This document shows, one piece after another, positions 9,675 through 19,163 of a stretch of 55,105 nt of DNA (the first letter of the stretch is position 1; every line of letters starts with the position of its first letter). The DNA is from an uncultured Bacilli bacterium (GTDB lineage: Bacteria; Bacillota_I; Bacilli_A; RF39; UBA660): the NCBI GenBank assembly GCA_934162265.1, contig CAKPHZ010000007.1, positions 1 to 55,105 on the forward strand, in the 5' to 3' direction. Made by a program: the position numbers and the translations under genes. The notes beneath the pieces are model-generated. The model made no database searches. It worked only from the letters and a program-made list of their open reading frames with translations, and had not been told where the DNA came from.

Positions 9675-10145
9675 TCACCCAACATTCTCAGAAACATTAA
9701 TCGCTGTTGTCTCACCACTAATAGGAATTACAAATTTTTGTTGAAATACCGGAAAAGAAATAACTAAATAAACAACTACTTTATATGTAACATTATTATT
9801 TCCTAAATCAGTTCTAATAATACAAGCTCCATTTTCAGTAAATTTATTATCATATGTTTTTTGTGTATCATTCTGATTACTAGAATCACTTATACACATT
9901 TTTTTAACGTAATCATTTCCTTCATTATAAGGAAATTTTTTTAAGTAACTATCTACTCTATCAATAACTTCTTGTTTTCTTGAGCCTTCAGAATCATATT
10001 GATACTGTTCCAAAATATCAATAACACCATTCTTTACTCGAAAAACCTTGGCATAACTAACAGCAATTGTCATGAAAGATACATAAAAAACAATAAATAT
10101 TATAATTAATCTAAACATAAACGTACTGCCAAATGCATCTCTCAT
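9675..10145 (-). CDS. TadE-like minor pilin or pseudopilin (paralogue B)
   Basis: The protein has 156 residues, with a single helix at about 10-30 and an outer domain carrying two cysteines that could form a disulfide. Its start MRDAFGSTF and its terminal IPISGETTA block match the downstream paralogue. The gap between the two genes is nine bases. A ribosome site AGGGTAGG precedes the ATG. It lies directly behind the Flp-like pilin gene, as minor pilins commonly do in Tad clusters. Function as a minor pilin or pseudopilin is inferred from context. Confidence 0.55.
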   Translation of the reverse strand: MRDAFGSTFMFRLIIIFIVFYVSFMTIAVSYAKVFRVKNGVIDILEQYQYDSEGSRKQEVIDRVDSYLKKFPYNEGNDYVKKMCISDSSNQNDTQKTYDNKFTENGACIIRTDLGNNNVTYKVVVYLVISFPVFQQKFVIPISGETTAINVSENVG

Positions 10146-10187
10146 ATCAATTACCTACCCTTCATATTAATTACATTAATATTATTA

Positions 10188-10328
10188 TCATTGTTGTGTA
10201 ATATTACTCCATTTCTCTCCAACATACTTTTGAGCAAGTGGAACCAAAAAATGAACAACCCCTGCAATTAAAGCAATCGCAAGAATAGTTACAACTACCA
10301 TACTTAATTCACCTGTAGCTTCTTTCAT
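10188..10328 (-). CDS. Flp-like small pilin (46 residues)
   Basis: This short open frame begins MKEATGELSM, continues as one helix of about 20 hydrophobic residues (VVVTILAIALIAGVV) and ends with a short polar tail, KWSNITQQ. The ATG follows a near-perfect ribosome site (AAGGGAGGTGAG, spacing about five). Size, topology and position between TadC and the TadE-like genes fit a Flp/TadA-type major pilin or its pseudopilin equivalent. The Gly-Glu pair near residue 6 may mark processing, though the classic G/XXXXEY motif is not complete. No prepilin peptidase gene is seen in the window. Confidence 0.7.
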   Translation of the reverse strand: MKEATGELSMVVVTILAIALIAGVVHFLVPLAQKYVGEKWSNITQQ

Positions 10329-10364
10329 CTATCTCACCTCCCTTAATGAATATTTTACTCTCTA

Positions 10365-11159
10365 CTACGCAACAGCCGTAAAAGAAAGTAACATAGATAC
10401 TATAAGTAATATCATTCCTCCACCACCCGTACAAACTAACATTACCATAGTCATACTCTCCATTTTATTCAACCTATTTTTATATTTCTGTTCTCTCGCT
10501 TTTTGTTGCAAAGCAGAAACACTCTTAGAAAAAGCAACTAACTGAGTATGCTTCTTTTCCTGTTCACCAAGACCTAAACGATATAATAATCTCATCATTC
10601 TAACCGAATCCCTAACTGGATACATAGCAGCAAAATCCATATACGGTTGAACAGAAGAATCACCTGCCTCTATCTTAGCAACCATTGCCTTCAACCCAGG
10701 TTTAAATACCTCAGGAGCATCTTCTATACTCCTAGCAAGAGCAACAGGAACTGTATAATGCTGTATCAATACTTCAAGTCCCTTCAAATAATAAGGTAAT
10801 AAAGAATCCACCTCATTCAAATGATTTCGATAAAATTTCTTCAAATCCATATACTGAAGTTTAAAAGCAAGAAAACCACATACAATACCTAAAATAACAT
10901 TAACAAAAGATAAATCAGAAATGAAAACAAAAACAAACAAAATAGTAACCAATACTCCATTTCTAATCCTCTTCATAAATACCTGATTAGGATCATAAAC
11001 TTTATCCCCATACTTTGCATAAAGCAAAAAATCATAATCACTTTCTTTTAACAAATAGAATAAATCTTTATTATCCGAAACAAACTTACCAGAATTAATT
11101 TTACCAGTATAAAAGAAAATAAATAGAATAATTGCCCCAATAAGAAATATCTCTATCAT
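10365..11159 (-). CDS. tadC: TadC-like inner-membrane platform protein
   Basis: The protein has 264 residues: one helix at the start, a pair of helices around 70-100 and one at the C-terminus, with a cytoplasmic T2SSF-type helical domain between (residues 105-225; LPYYLKGLEVL, FKPGLKAMVAKIEAG, PVRDSVRMMRLLYRLG). This is the arrangement of TadC, one of two platform proteins that work with the TadA ATPase to extrude or anchor the pilus. Its ATG overlaps the TAA of the upstream TadB gene by one base, which implies translational coupling. Confidence 0.75.
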   Translation of the reverse strand: MIEIFLIGAIILFIFFYTGKINSGKFVSDNKDLFYLLKESDYDFLLYAKYGDKVYDPNQVFMKRIRNGVLVTILFVFVFISDLSFVNVILGIVCGFLAFKLQYMDLKKFYRNHLNEVDSLLPYYLKGLEVLIQHYTVPVALARSIEDAPEVFKPGLKAMVAKIEAGDSSVQPYMDFAAMYPVRDSVRMMRLLYRLGLGEQEKKHTQLVAFSKSVSALQQKAREQKYKNRLNKMESMTMVMLVCTGGGGMILLIVSMLLSFTAVA

Positions 11160-12061
11160 TACTCAGCCCCCACATTCTCATTATAATATTTTTCCCCTTT
11201 AAGAAGAAAGAATGTATTAATACCTACTAATGTATGTAACAATATCACAATCAGTGGATTATCCAACATCGCAATATAAGAATCTACTCCTAACAACAAT
11301 TGAATTAACATAACAATTCCATATAAAGCAACACCAAAAATCAAAAACTGCTTATGAAACTCAGAACGATCCATTCTATCACGATATACACCTTCAACAA
11401 GAGCATCAATATCAGTCAACATATTATCAAATGTTTCCTCAGTATCTTTTGCTCCTTCTTTAGTAACTTGTAAAAATAACTGGTGCATATTTTTTACCAT
11501 AAAATAAGGATATTTAGTATTCATATATGCTATTGAGTCATTAACATCTCCCTTTTCATAAGAAAGAGCAATCATTGTTTTAACATCTGATAAAACAGGT
11601 TCTTCCAAAATACCAGATTCCACTACTCCCTCAAGTGATTTAATAAACGCTTGAGTAGTAGCAAATTCCATAATAGTATTAGTAACGTACACCTGAACTT
11701 GTTCAAAAATAAATTCACTATACTGTCTCTTAGAACGAAGATAAGTAATATAAGGAACAGAAGCAACAGCAAGAACTGCATAAACTATAGCGACAAGTAA
11801 ATTATAGAAATAAAGATAACCAACAACAGCAGCTATACCAGCAAATAAAACAACTTGCACAAAATACTGTCTAGGAGTATAATCAAGACCTAATTCTTTT
11901 ATTTTCTTGCGCATCTCTTTATAAGAGTAAGGTGCATATTTATCATACAAACGATTTTTTTGTTCATTGATAAACTTATAAACTCCACTACCACTGCTTG
12001 AACGATAGGTAATAATAAAAATTAGTACAATACCAACAATAATAATTTCCAAATAAAACAC
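11159..12061 (-). CDS. tadB: TadB-like inner-membrane platform protein
   Basis: The protein has 300 residues: an N-terminal helix, a helix pair around 70-105, a cytoplasmic helical bundle (about 110-235, T2SSF type, with EQVQVYVTNTIMEF and QLFLQVTKEGAKDTEETF) and two helices at the C-terminus. It pairs with TadC; the two are distant relatives of PilC/GspF and form the membrane platform on which the ATPase works. It lies one base downstream of the TadA gene. The order TadA-TadB-TadC matches canonical Tad clusters. Confidence 0.8.
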   Translation of the reverse strand: MFYLEIIIVGIVLIFIITYRSSSGSGVYKFINEQKNRLYDKYAPYSYKEMRKKIKELGLDYTPRQYFVQVVLFAGIAAVVGYLYFYNLLVAIVYAVLAVASVPYITYLRSKRQYSEFIFEQVQVYVTNTIMEFATTQAFIKSLEGVVESGILEEPVLSDVKTMIALSYEKGDVNDSIAYMNTKYPYFMVKNMHQLFLQVTKEGAKDTEETFDNMLTDIDALVEGVYRDRMDRSEFHKQFLIFGVALYGIVMLIQLLLGVDSYIAMLDNPLIVILLHTLVGINTFFLLKGEKYYNENVGAE

Positions 12062-12062
12062 C

Positions 12063-13673
12063 TCACTCTACATTAACTCTAGAATCATTATACACTATTT
12101 TACCAGAATTCACAATACCTGAAGAAGAAGAATTACTATTAATATTCTCATTAACTAAGATAGAATTCTTATCCATTCTTGAAACATTTGAAGAATTATT
12201 AAGAATACTATTACCATTTTGCTTTAATTGCATAGAAGAATTTCCATAAGAAATATTAGATTTCTGTTCTAATCCTGAATTAACATTTCTTACATCACCA
12301 GATAATTGATTCTGGTATAAAATATTTTGATGAACAACTTGAGTAGGAGCAACTCCAATAGTACTACTCTGTCTTAAATTTTGTTGCTGAAAGTTAGCAC
12401 TTACATTATTATTCACAGCACCAACAACATTGCTCTTATTTAATCCAACAGTAGAATTTACACTGTTAGAAGTTAATCTATTAACACTTTGAGCATTACT
12501 CCTCATATGAACAGAATTTAAAGTATTTTGACCAACAGAACGATTTACTTGATTAGAAGATAAATTACTATTTAAATTAGAATTCATCATTTCACTAGAA
12601 TTATTTTGTTCTTTAAATTCTTGCTTTACCAAAATATCTGGAGGCATAATAACACCTTGACTCTCCAAATAATCTAATAAATATTTAGTAGGATTATGAA
12701 TTTCCGTCTTACCATCAGGAGTTCTCTTATAAATAATTTGATATTTAGGTTGATTTTTATCATCTACATAAAACTCCACCACTTCAGAAACTTCTCTTTT
12801 AAATCTTTGTAACTCTTTACTATAATATCCCTTAATATGAACACCAAGCTGAACATAGCGATGAATACTTCGTAAGAACTGATCCATATCAATACTAGAT
12901 TCCAACAAACTATATAAACGACTAGGAATAGACTCAGCTTTATCCGCATGAATAGTAGATAAAATATTATGTCCAGAAGAAATAGAATCCCTAACCGCCA
13001 TAACCGCTTCAGCACTACGAACCTCGGAAAGTAAAATCCATCTAGGATTTTGTCTCATACAGGTAACAAGTACATCAGCATAACTTGCAATATTATTTGT
13101 TTTCATTGCTACAATATCTCTTTCTGGAAAAATTCTATCCAAATGAAGTTCCAAAGTATCTTCAATCGTAATAATTTTCTCATCATATTTCGTATGAGCA
13201 GCCATATACTTTACAAATTCTGTCTTACCACTACCAGTTTCTCCACTAACTAAAATATTACAGTGCCCTTCTACACATTTTAAAATAAAATCATGAATAT
13301 CTAAGCGAATATAATCTTCCTTAATAATCTTATCTTTTTCCAAACGAATCTTAGCAGGAGTCTTACGAATTAAAACAGCAATACCATTTCTAGCAATTGA
13401 ATCATGAACAAAATTCATACGAAGTTCAGCACTCTCAGCATCCAAAAAAGGATTTGCCATATTAAAAGATTTACCCATAGAATTAGCACACTGAAACGCC
13501 ATTTTTTCCATAAAAGCATTATTAACAGCAGGATTCTCTACCCGGTATACACCCTTAGATAATGATTTTAACCATACTTGTCCACCATTACTATAAGAAA
13601 TATCTGTAATATCATCATTATCCAAATACGATTGAAGAGCACCAAAGTCAACTTGTGTAAACTCATTTTTCAT
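12063..13673 (-). CDS. tadA: TadA/CpaF-type secretion ATPase with Asn/Ser-rich tail
   Basis: The core (residues 1-350) is a type II/IV secretion ATPase that powers Tad pilus assembly. It has SGETGSGKTEF (Walker A, about residue 144-154), TIEDTLELHL (Asp box), MRQNPRWILLSEVR (Walker B region) and SGHNILSTIHAD (His box). The usual N-terminal helical region is short. After about residue 350 follows roughly 180 residues dominated by Asn, Ser, Gln and Val with no visible fold, which is unusual for this family. The start is taken at the ATG preceded by GGAGAGTGA; the longer reading uses a TTG one codon earlier. The TadB gene follows after one base. Confidence 0.85.
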   Translation of the reverse strand: MKNEFTQVDFGALQSYLDNDDITDISYSNGGQVWLKSLSKGVYRVENPAVNNAFMEKMAFQCANSMGKSFNMANPFLDAESAELRMNFVHDSIARNGIAVLIRKTPAKIRLEKDKIIKEDYIRLDIHDFILKCVEGHCNILVSGETGSGKTEFVKYMAAHTKYDEKIITIEDTLELHLDRIFPERDIVAMKTNNIASYADVLVTCMRQNPRWILLSEVRSAEAVMAVRDSISSGHNILSTIHADKAESIPSRLYSLLESSIDMDQFLRSIHRYVQLGVHIKGYYSKELQRFKREVSEVVEFYVDDKNQPKYQIIYKRTPDGKTEIHNPTKYLLDYLESQGVIMPPDILVKQEFKEQNNSSEMMNSNLNSNLSSNQVNRSVGQNTLNSVHMRSNAQSVNRLTSNSVNSTVGLNKSNVVGAVNNNVSANFQQQNLRQSSTIGVAPTQVVHQNILYQNQLSGDVRNVNSGLEQKSNISYGNSSMQLKQNGNSILNNSSNVSRMDKNSILVNENINSNSSSSGIVNSGKIVYNDSRVNVE

Positions 13674-13692
13674 CAAATCACTCTCCTAACTT

Positions 13693-14538
13693 TTAAGAAT
13701 TACTATTTGTATTATTATCACTAGAATCATCATCAGTAGTAACATCATCTTTAGTACTAGTCAAAATCTCATCAACAGATACCATCTTTGTTTTCTCATT
13801 AATAAAGTTTTGAATATCTTTACTACTTACATAAACAGTATTTTCCTTAGTAAGTTCTTGTGTATTAGGAACTAAAATTAATTCTACACCATAACTATCA
13901 CTCAAATAAATTGCTTTTCTAAATAATAAATGCATATCTTCTGGCAAAGCAAACATCATATAAGCAGGAGTTTTTACATCAGAAGAATCATCAAATACAT
14001 GTCTACCTTCTCCATCTTTTACATCTAAAATAGTAATATTACTAATAAATTTACCAAACATAATTGTACCATCATCATTTTTCGCTTTAAAATAAATATT
14101 AATAACATCATCAGGTTGCATACTATTTGCATAAGTAGTATCCATATTAACTTTATAATTAACTACAGTCTCATTCTTTTTCACATTTAAAAATGCTGAA
14201 TTAGGTAACAAATTAGAAGTAGTAAGTAAATCTTTATAAAATAAACTTCCTTCAATAATCTTTGTATTATATTGAGAATATTTTCCTACAATATCCTCTT
14301 GTGAATTATAATAGCTACCTACTAAGAAAGCAGCAGGAACATTCATATAATTAATCATACTTGCTGTAATCTTAGTCTTAGGTTTAATCTCTTGATTAGC
14401 ATATGGCACTCTTGTTAAAGCAACTTTTTGACCTATTCGATAATAATAACCAATAAACAAAATAATTACACACAAAATAACACCAATAATTGTAACTGTA
14501 TTCTTATTACTTAAAAATTTTTTAAACGAATCTTTCAA
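13693..14538 (-). CDS. cpaB: CpaB/RcpC-like SAF-domain protein (paralogue 1)
   Basis: The protein has 281 residues: a short cytoplasmic start, one membrane helix (about 15-32), then an SAF-type domain (VPYANQEIKPKTKITASMI, residues 39-60, and the following strands) and a CpaB-specific region with YANSMQPDDVINIYFKA. The tail is rich in Asp and Ser. CpaB/RcpC proteins are periplasmic or cell-wall-side components of Tad pili, with SAF domains suggested to bind peptidoglycan or the secretin; in a Gram-positive cell a wall-related role is more plausible. The TTG start has GGAGGAAA seven bases upstream. It is strongly similar to the next gene upstream. Confidence 0.75.
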   Translation of the reverse strand: MKDSFKKFLSNKNTVTIIGVILCVIILFIGYYYRIGQKVALTRVPYANQEIKPKTKITASMINYMNVPAAFLVGSYYNSQEDIVGKYSQYNTKIIEGSLFYKDLLTTSNLLPNSAFLNVKKNETVVNYKVNMDTTYANSMQPDDVINIYFKAKNDDGTIMFGKFISNITILDVKDGEGRHVFDDSSDVKTPAYMMFALPEDMHLLFRKAIYLSDSYGVELILVPNTQELTKENTVYVSSKDIQNFINEKTKMVSVDEILTSTKDDVTTDDDSSDNNTNSNS

Positions 14539-14585
14539 AATATTTCCTCCTTTGATTAAAATACTTAATTATTACTAACATCATG

Positions 14586-15461
14586 TTACTGATTTTTATT
14601 GTTAGTAGATTTATTCCCTGTTGTATCTGTTTTATTATCATTATTCTCTGTAGTATTTACTTTATCCTCTGTACTGGATAAAATCTCATCAACAGATACC
14701 ATCTCTGTTTTATCATTAATAAAGTCTTGAATATCCTTACTACTTACATAAACATCAGCATCTTTTTCAACCTTTTCTGTATTAGGAACTAAAATCAACT
14801 CTACATCATAACTATTGCTTAAATAAATAGCTTTTCTAAATAATAAATGCATATCTTCTGGTAAAGCAAATAACATATAAGCAGGTGTTCTAGACTCAGT
14901 AGTATTTTCAAAAACTCTTTGACCACTTGAATCTTTCATATCCAAAATTTTAACATTACCAATAAATTTACCAAACATCACAGTTCCATCATCACTTTTA
15001 GCCTTTAAATAAATATTAATAATATCATCAGGCATCATACTATTCGCATAAGTAGAATCCATATCAACCTTATAACTAATAACTGTCTCATTTGATTTAA
15101 CACTACTAAAAGCTGAATTAGAAACATTAGAGCTATCTGTTAAAAGATCAGTATAAAATATACTACCTTCTGCAATCATAATATCAGATTTTGCATACTT
15201 ACCTTCAATCTGATCAGAACTAGAATAATAACTTCCCTTAATAAATGCTGCAGGAACATTCATAAATGAAATCATATCTGAAGTAATTTTTGTCCTAGGT
15301 TGAATCGTTTGATTAGCATAAGGAACTTTAGATAAAGAAACCTTTTGATTAATTCTATAATTATACCCCCAGTACAAAATAACAATACACAAAACAACCC
15401 CAATAATAGTAATTGTATTCTTATTACTAATAAATTTTTTTAATGAACTAGACAAATTCAT
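14586..15461 (-). CDS. cpaB: CpaB/RcpC-like SAF-domain protein (paralogue 2)
   Basis: The protein has 291 residues with the same layout as 13693-14538: an N-terminal helix, SAF region VPYANQTIQPRTKITSDMI, then YANSMMPDDIINIYLKA and LFALPEDMHLLFRKAIYLS. The two proteins agree along almost their whole length, apart from divergent acidic Asn/Thr/Lys-rich tails. Two adjacent CpaB genes suggest a recent duplication and possibly a hetero-oligomeric collar. A clear AGGAGGGA ribosome site precedes the ATG. Function is inferred from the SAF region and the Tad context. Confidence 0.75.
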   Translation of the reverse strand: MNLSSSLKKFISNKNTITIIGVVLCIVILYWGYNYRINQKVSLSKVPYANQTIQPRTKITSDMISFMNVPAAFIKGSYYSSSDQIEGKYAKSDIMIAEGSIFYTDLLTDSSNVSNSAFSSVKSNETVISYKVDMDSTYANSMMPDDIINIYLKAKSDDGTVMFGKFIGNVKILDMKDSSGQRVFENTTESRTPAYMLFALPEDMHLLFRKAIYLSNSYDVELILVPNTEKVEKDADVYVSSKDIQDFINDKTEMVSVDEILSSTEDKVNTTENNDNKTDTTGNKSTNNKNQ

Positions 15462-15479
15462 CTTTATTCCCTCCTTTTA

Positions 15480-15926
15480 TCATTGTGGCCTATTTTCTAA
15501 ACTTTCTCCATCGGGATTAAATTCTAAAATACCACTTAATTTATTTTGAATATCAGCACTAGTTGTAGCAGAATTAAACTTCAATTGATAGTTATCCGTT
15601 TTACTTGTAGCAACCACACTAACCTTAGGTGGTTTTTCCATAATATCATAAAAAGTTAAAGAATAACCACTACCATTTCCTTCAATACTTGAATAAAATC
15701 TTCTAGTACAGTTAGCAACAAATTTTTCCTCAGAAATTTTTAATTCTCCATGACTGCTTCTATAATAACTCATATCAATAGATTCATACATAGCCGCTTC
15801 AACTGATTCTTTCAAAACATAATACTCACTTTCATTGTTAATCGTAACATTTTGAAAAAAAGTAATAAATGTTAAACCAAGCATTCCTACTAAAATCATA
15901 CCTAAACTTAAATAAGCATACTTCAT
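15480..15926 (-). CDS. Single-pass membrane protein of the Tad operon, TadE-like
   Basis: The protein has 148 residues. A helix at about 5-27 starts almost at the N-terminus (MKYAYLSLGMILVG), as in pseudopilins and TadE proteins; the remainder is an outer domain with one cysteine and a polar tail. The family is not recognised with certainty. It sits between the large secreted protein (15943-18462) and CpaB, separated by 16 and 18 bases, with ribosome site TGGAGGTGA, so it is co-expressed with the pilus genes. A minor pilin or assembly factor is plausible. Confidence 0.5.
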   Translation of the reverse strand: MKYAYLSLGMILVGMLGLTFITFFQNVTINNESEYYVLKESVEAAMYESIDMSYYRSSHGELKISEEKFVANCTRRFYSSIEGNGSGYSLTFYDIMEKPPKVSVVATSKTDNYQLKFNSATTSADIQNKLSGILEFNPDGESLENRPQ

Positions 15927-15942
15927 TTATACTTCACCTCCA

Positions 15943-18462
15943 CTAACTTTGTACTTTGTCCTTTTCTTCTTTATATTCCCCTGCCTTATTATGATTACCA
16001 TTTATTTTAGAAAATAAATTTTTTTCATTTTTATGAATAATAGCACTAGTCCCATTTCCATTAATATCCATATCGTTATATGAATAATAATCTCCATACT
16101 TAATCTTTAAACTATCAATATAAGTTTTATTTTTAAAGGAATTAGTCGTCTGATAACTAATACCATTAAATGAGTTAGAAACAATTCTATTTAATCCCTT
16201 ATCCTTAACGTATTGCTGCCAATTTTTAGGATAAGCACTATAGTTTAGTTTATCTTCTACCTTTGGAAAAGGATTAGAAGTATCTATAGAACGATATTTT
16301 ATTTTATTACTATCGTGTATTTCATTTTTTCCTTTTACACTACATGTAGCATTATAAGTAAATGTAATTTTATTAATCAAACTCAAATTAGGATTAGAAA
16401 CGTTAAACGTAAAACTATCTCCTGTTTTTAAATTAGTAGGAATATAATACCAGCTCTTACTACCATCTTTATTATTAGGATCAACATAATAACCAGAAAC
16501 AGAATTTGAATTTCTGTATATTATATTTCCATTCATTCGATTACTGAAAAAAGCTTTCTTTATCCAATAAGTACATGTAGAACTTCTCACTTTTCCAGCA
16601 CCCCATTCACTCTTTGAAAGACTAGGAGAACTACAGCTAAAGCTACCTGCGCTACTATTTCTAGTCTTTGATGAAGCATCATTTGAATTATCAAAAGTAA
16701 CTTTATTTTTTTTATCCTTATCAACACTATCAAGAGCATTTCTTTTAGCACTGTTTGAAATAATTTTTTTCAATAAATTCAAATTATATTTATAAGAAAG
16801 ATGAAAGACACCTTTTTTATCCCTAGTATAAAGTTGGTCACCCTCTCCAAGAAAAACAAGAATTTGCACTTCTTTCCTTTTTTTCTCACTAGTAATATAC
16901 ATCTTTGAAAAAACAAATGTATTATTATTAGAAGTATTAAGTTTATAACTACTAAAACCATCTTTATAATTCCAACTTGAAGAAACCGTATATTTATATG
17001 AATAAGAAAAATTAAGTCCAGAAGTAACTACTTTTCCATTTGTAAATCTGTCAGAGTCAGAACTGCCACCCACAACTAATTTTGCATTTTGAAAATAAGA
17101 AACATTAGCAGAAAATTTAACAGGAAAATAATAAAAATCCCCTACACGTTTGACTTCTTTTTCACTTGAACTTAAAGAAGCACCAAATTTTTCATTAAAT
17201 TCTTTCGCTGATATTCTATAGTAATAGTTAGAATTAGTCACCGTAGTATCACACTGAGTTTTACCATATTTAACAGAGTCACATGTCTTTTTTTCTTGTT
17301 TTTTAGTACAAGTAACCTTTTTTAACTTTGAAGGATGTATAGGACATTTCGTTTCATCATATTTGCAATTAGAACCCACACAATATTCATTTTTTTCACA
17401 AGTCGTAGGAGGCAAAGGTTCTAGTTTCAAAGATATTGTACCAGTAGGAATTCCCCAAAACGAATAAGCCCAAGCTACAGTATTACCATATTTAAGTTTA
17501 AATCTTCTTACGTTTTGAACTTCTGCCATAGAACCGTTTCCGAGATAATCTTTAGTGCTTCCAAAATCTAAAACATCATAAGAATGATTTGGTTCAAAAC
17601 AACAATTGGGATTAAGATAACTATGTCTATATTCATTATCAGAAAACAAGTATGCATTTCTTGCTGTAATTTTAAATTCTTTAGACAACCCAGAAATTTT
17701 AATCGTTCTAGTAATCTTTACGTTATTAGCAAAACCTGGAAGAGTAACAGGTATATCATTTTTACAAGGATTTTCGCCAATAGTACAAACACCATCATCA
17801 AGTACAACTCCTAATTCAGCAGAACCAGTTTTATGTTTCTCATTATCGTTTTTACTTATCTGATTAAGCATTTTCCCATACCATACTTTAGTTTGAATCT
17901 TAAACTTTACATCTGACTCTTTTGTGATTCCCAAATCTTCAATAATTTTGTTAATACTTAAAGTTATTTTAAAACCTAAATTATGATATGCACAATGAGC
18001 ACCCCAAAAACTTGTATTTTTATCAGGAACTGTAGAACAAGTATTTGCTTCAACAACTTTTTTATTTTGAGCAATTAAATTATTTATTGAATCTTTTGCA
18101 CTTCCATTACAAGCATCATTTTCATTGCCGGTATGTTCACTATTATATTCACATCTCAAATAATATAAATCAAAATCTGTTTTATTATCATAATCAGCAT
18201 CATATTTCACCGATTTTCCTCCTTGAATGTATGCAATAATAGAAGTCTTCATATTGCCACCTTGTCCACCATAATTATCAATATGTGATAATGCCGAATA
18301 ACCTTTAATAGTTATATTATTACCATCAATTTTAAACTGAGTAATATCATAAGTGATTTGATAATCATCTTTATTTGGTGTTGTTTCATATTTTGCAGCA
18401 TTAACAGTACTCATAGGATACACGAAAAAGAACAACAGTAATAAACATATAAATCTTTTCAT
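15943..18462 (-). CDS. Large secreted Cys-rich protein of the Tad operon, unknown family
   Basis: The protein has 839 residues with a signal peptide (MKRFICLLLLFFFVYPMSTV, cleavage probably after NA near residue 22). No membrane helix is seen afterwards. The mature part is strand-rich, with many paired cysteines (for example around 360-410: CEKNEYCVGSNC, then several C-K/T spaced cysteines), indicating disulfide-stabilised modules. The N-terminal mature part carries YDITQFKIDGNNITIKGYS. I recognise no catalytic motif. Its position as second gene of the Tad operon suggests a pilus tip or adhesin protein, or a surface partner. ATGA overlap with 18459-19163 implies coupled translation. Confidence 0.55.
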   Translation of the reverse strand: MKRFICLLLLFFFVYPMSTVNAAKYETTPNKDDYQITYDITQFKIDGNNITIKGYSALSHIDNYGGQGGNMKTSIIAYIQGGKSVKYDADYDNKTDFDLYYLRCEYNSEHTGNENDACNGSAKDSINNLIAQNKKVVEANTCSTVPDKNTSFWGAHCAYHNLGFKITLSINKIIEDLGITKESDVKFKIQTKVWYGKMLNQISKNDNEKHKTGSAELGVVLDDGVCTIGENPCKNDIPVTLPGFANNVKITRTIKISGLSKEFKITARNAYLFSDNEYRHSYLNPNCCFEPNHSYDVLDFGSTKDYLGNGSMAEVQNVRRFKLKYGNTVAWAYSFWGIPTGTISLKLEPLPPTTCEKNEYCVGSNCKYDETKCPIHPSKLKKVTCTKKQEKKTCDSVKYGKTQCDTTVTNSNYYYRISAKEFNEKFGASLSSSEKEVKRVGDFYYFPVKFSANVSYFQNAKLVVGGSSDSDRFTNGKVVTSGLNFSYSYKYTVSSSWNYKDGFSSYKLNTSNNNTFVFSKMYITSEKKRKEVQILVFLGEGDQLYTRDKKGVFHLSYKYNLNLLKKIISNSAKRNALDSVDKDKKNKVTFDNSNDASSKTRNSSAGSFSCSSPSLSKSEWGAGKVRSSTCTYWIKKAFFSNRMNGNIIYRNSNSVSGYYVDPNNKDGSKSWYYIPTNLKTGDSFTFNVSNPNLSLINKITFTYNATCSVKGKNEIHDSNKIKYRSIDTSNPFPKVEDKLNYSAYPKNWQQYVKDKGLNRIVSNSFNGISYQTTNSFKNKTYIDSLKIKYGDYYSYNDMDINGNGTSAIIHKNEKNLFSKINGNHNKAGEYKEEKDKVQS

Positions 18463-19163
18463 TCTAACTTCCTCCTCTTAACAAAACGAATAATACCTAA
18501 AGTTATTAATGCTACTAATATAATAAGAATAACAATACCAATAACAATAACATAAGGATTAGATAAATAAGACAAAATAGTCAAAGTTAAAGAATTTTTC
18601 CCTTTATCTGTATCCAAATACTTATTAATAGTACTATAGAAATCATTATCACTAATCTCCAAATTTCTATCAATCATTTTTTTACAAATATCTAAATCAA
18701 TATTTTTCTCACGAATAAGACTACACTCTGTAGAATAATATCGATCATTAAAGACTGGCAACGAAATATCAATAGTCCTCAATGCTAAAGTACTACTACA
18801 ATCACTAGGAAAAAATTTTAAAGTTAGTTTTCCCTCTTCATCTTGAATATAAAAAGAGACATTCCCATCATTAGTATCCGAATAATCAAATTCATATCCA
18901 TCACTATCATTACTGACAACCGATATTCCTTCACTCATTCCAGATACTGTAATAGCATAATTATAACCATAAGGAATACTATTCCCCCAATCCAAAGATT
19001 CATCATCAGCATCCAAATACTCATAATGAACAGAAATATTATTTGCAAGTACCTTTAATCTAGCAATCTCTTCCTCACTACACATATCAGCTCTTACCAA
19101 AGATGGAAAAAGACAAAAGAAAAATAAACTAAATAATCCCAATTCTTGATAAAACCTCTTCAT
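18459..19163 (-). CDS. Secreted, C-terminally anchored protein, first gene of Tad operon
   Basis: The protein has 234 residues with a signal peptide (about 1-25, ending near VRA), an outer domain of some 170 residues with several cysteines, and a C-terminal membrane helix (about 200-223) followed by a short basic tail (RFVKRRKLE). That topology places the folded domain outside the cell, anchored at its C-terminus. The ATG has a good GGAGG site. It is first in the Tad operon and overlaps the next gene by four bases (ATGA). No family recognised; an adhesin or assembly partner of 15943-18462 is a guess based on context. Confidence 0.5.
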   Translation of the reverse strand: MKRFYQELGLFSLFFFCLFPSLVRADMCSEEEIARLKVLANNISVHYEYLDADDESLDWGNSIPYGYNYAITVSGMSEGISVVSNDSDGYEFDYSDTNDGNVSFYIQDEEGKLTLKFFPSDCSSTLALRTIDISLPVFNDRYYSTECSLIREKNIDLDICKKMIDRNLEISDNDFYSTINKYLDTDKGKNSLTLTILSYLSNPYVIVIGIVILIILVALITLGIIRFVKRRKLE

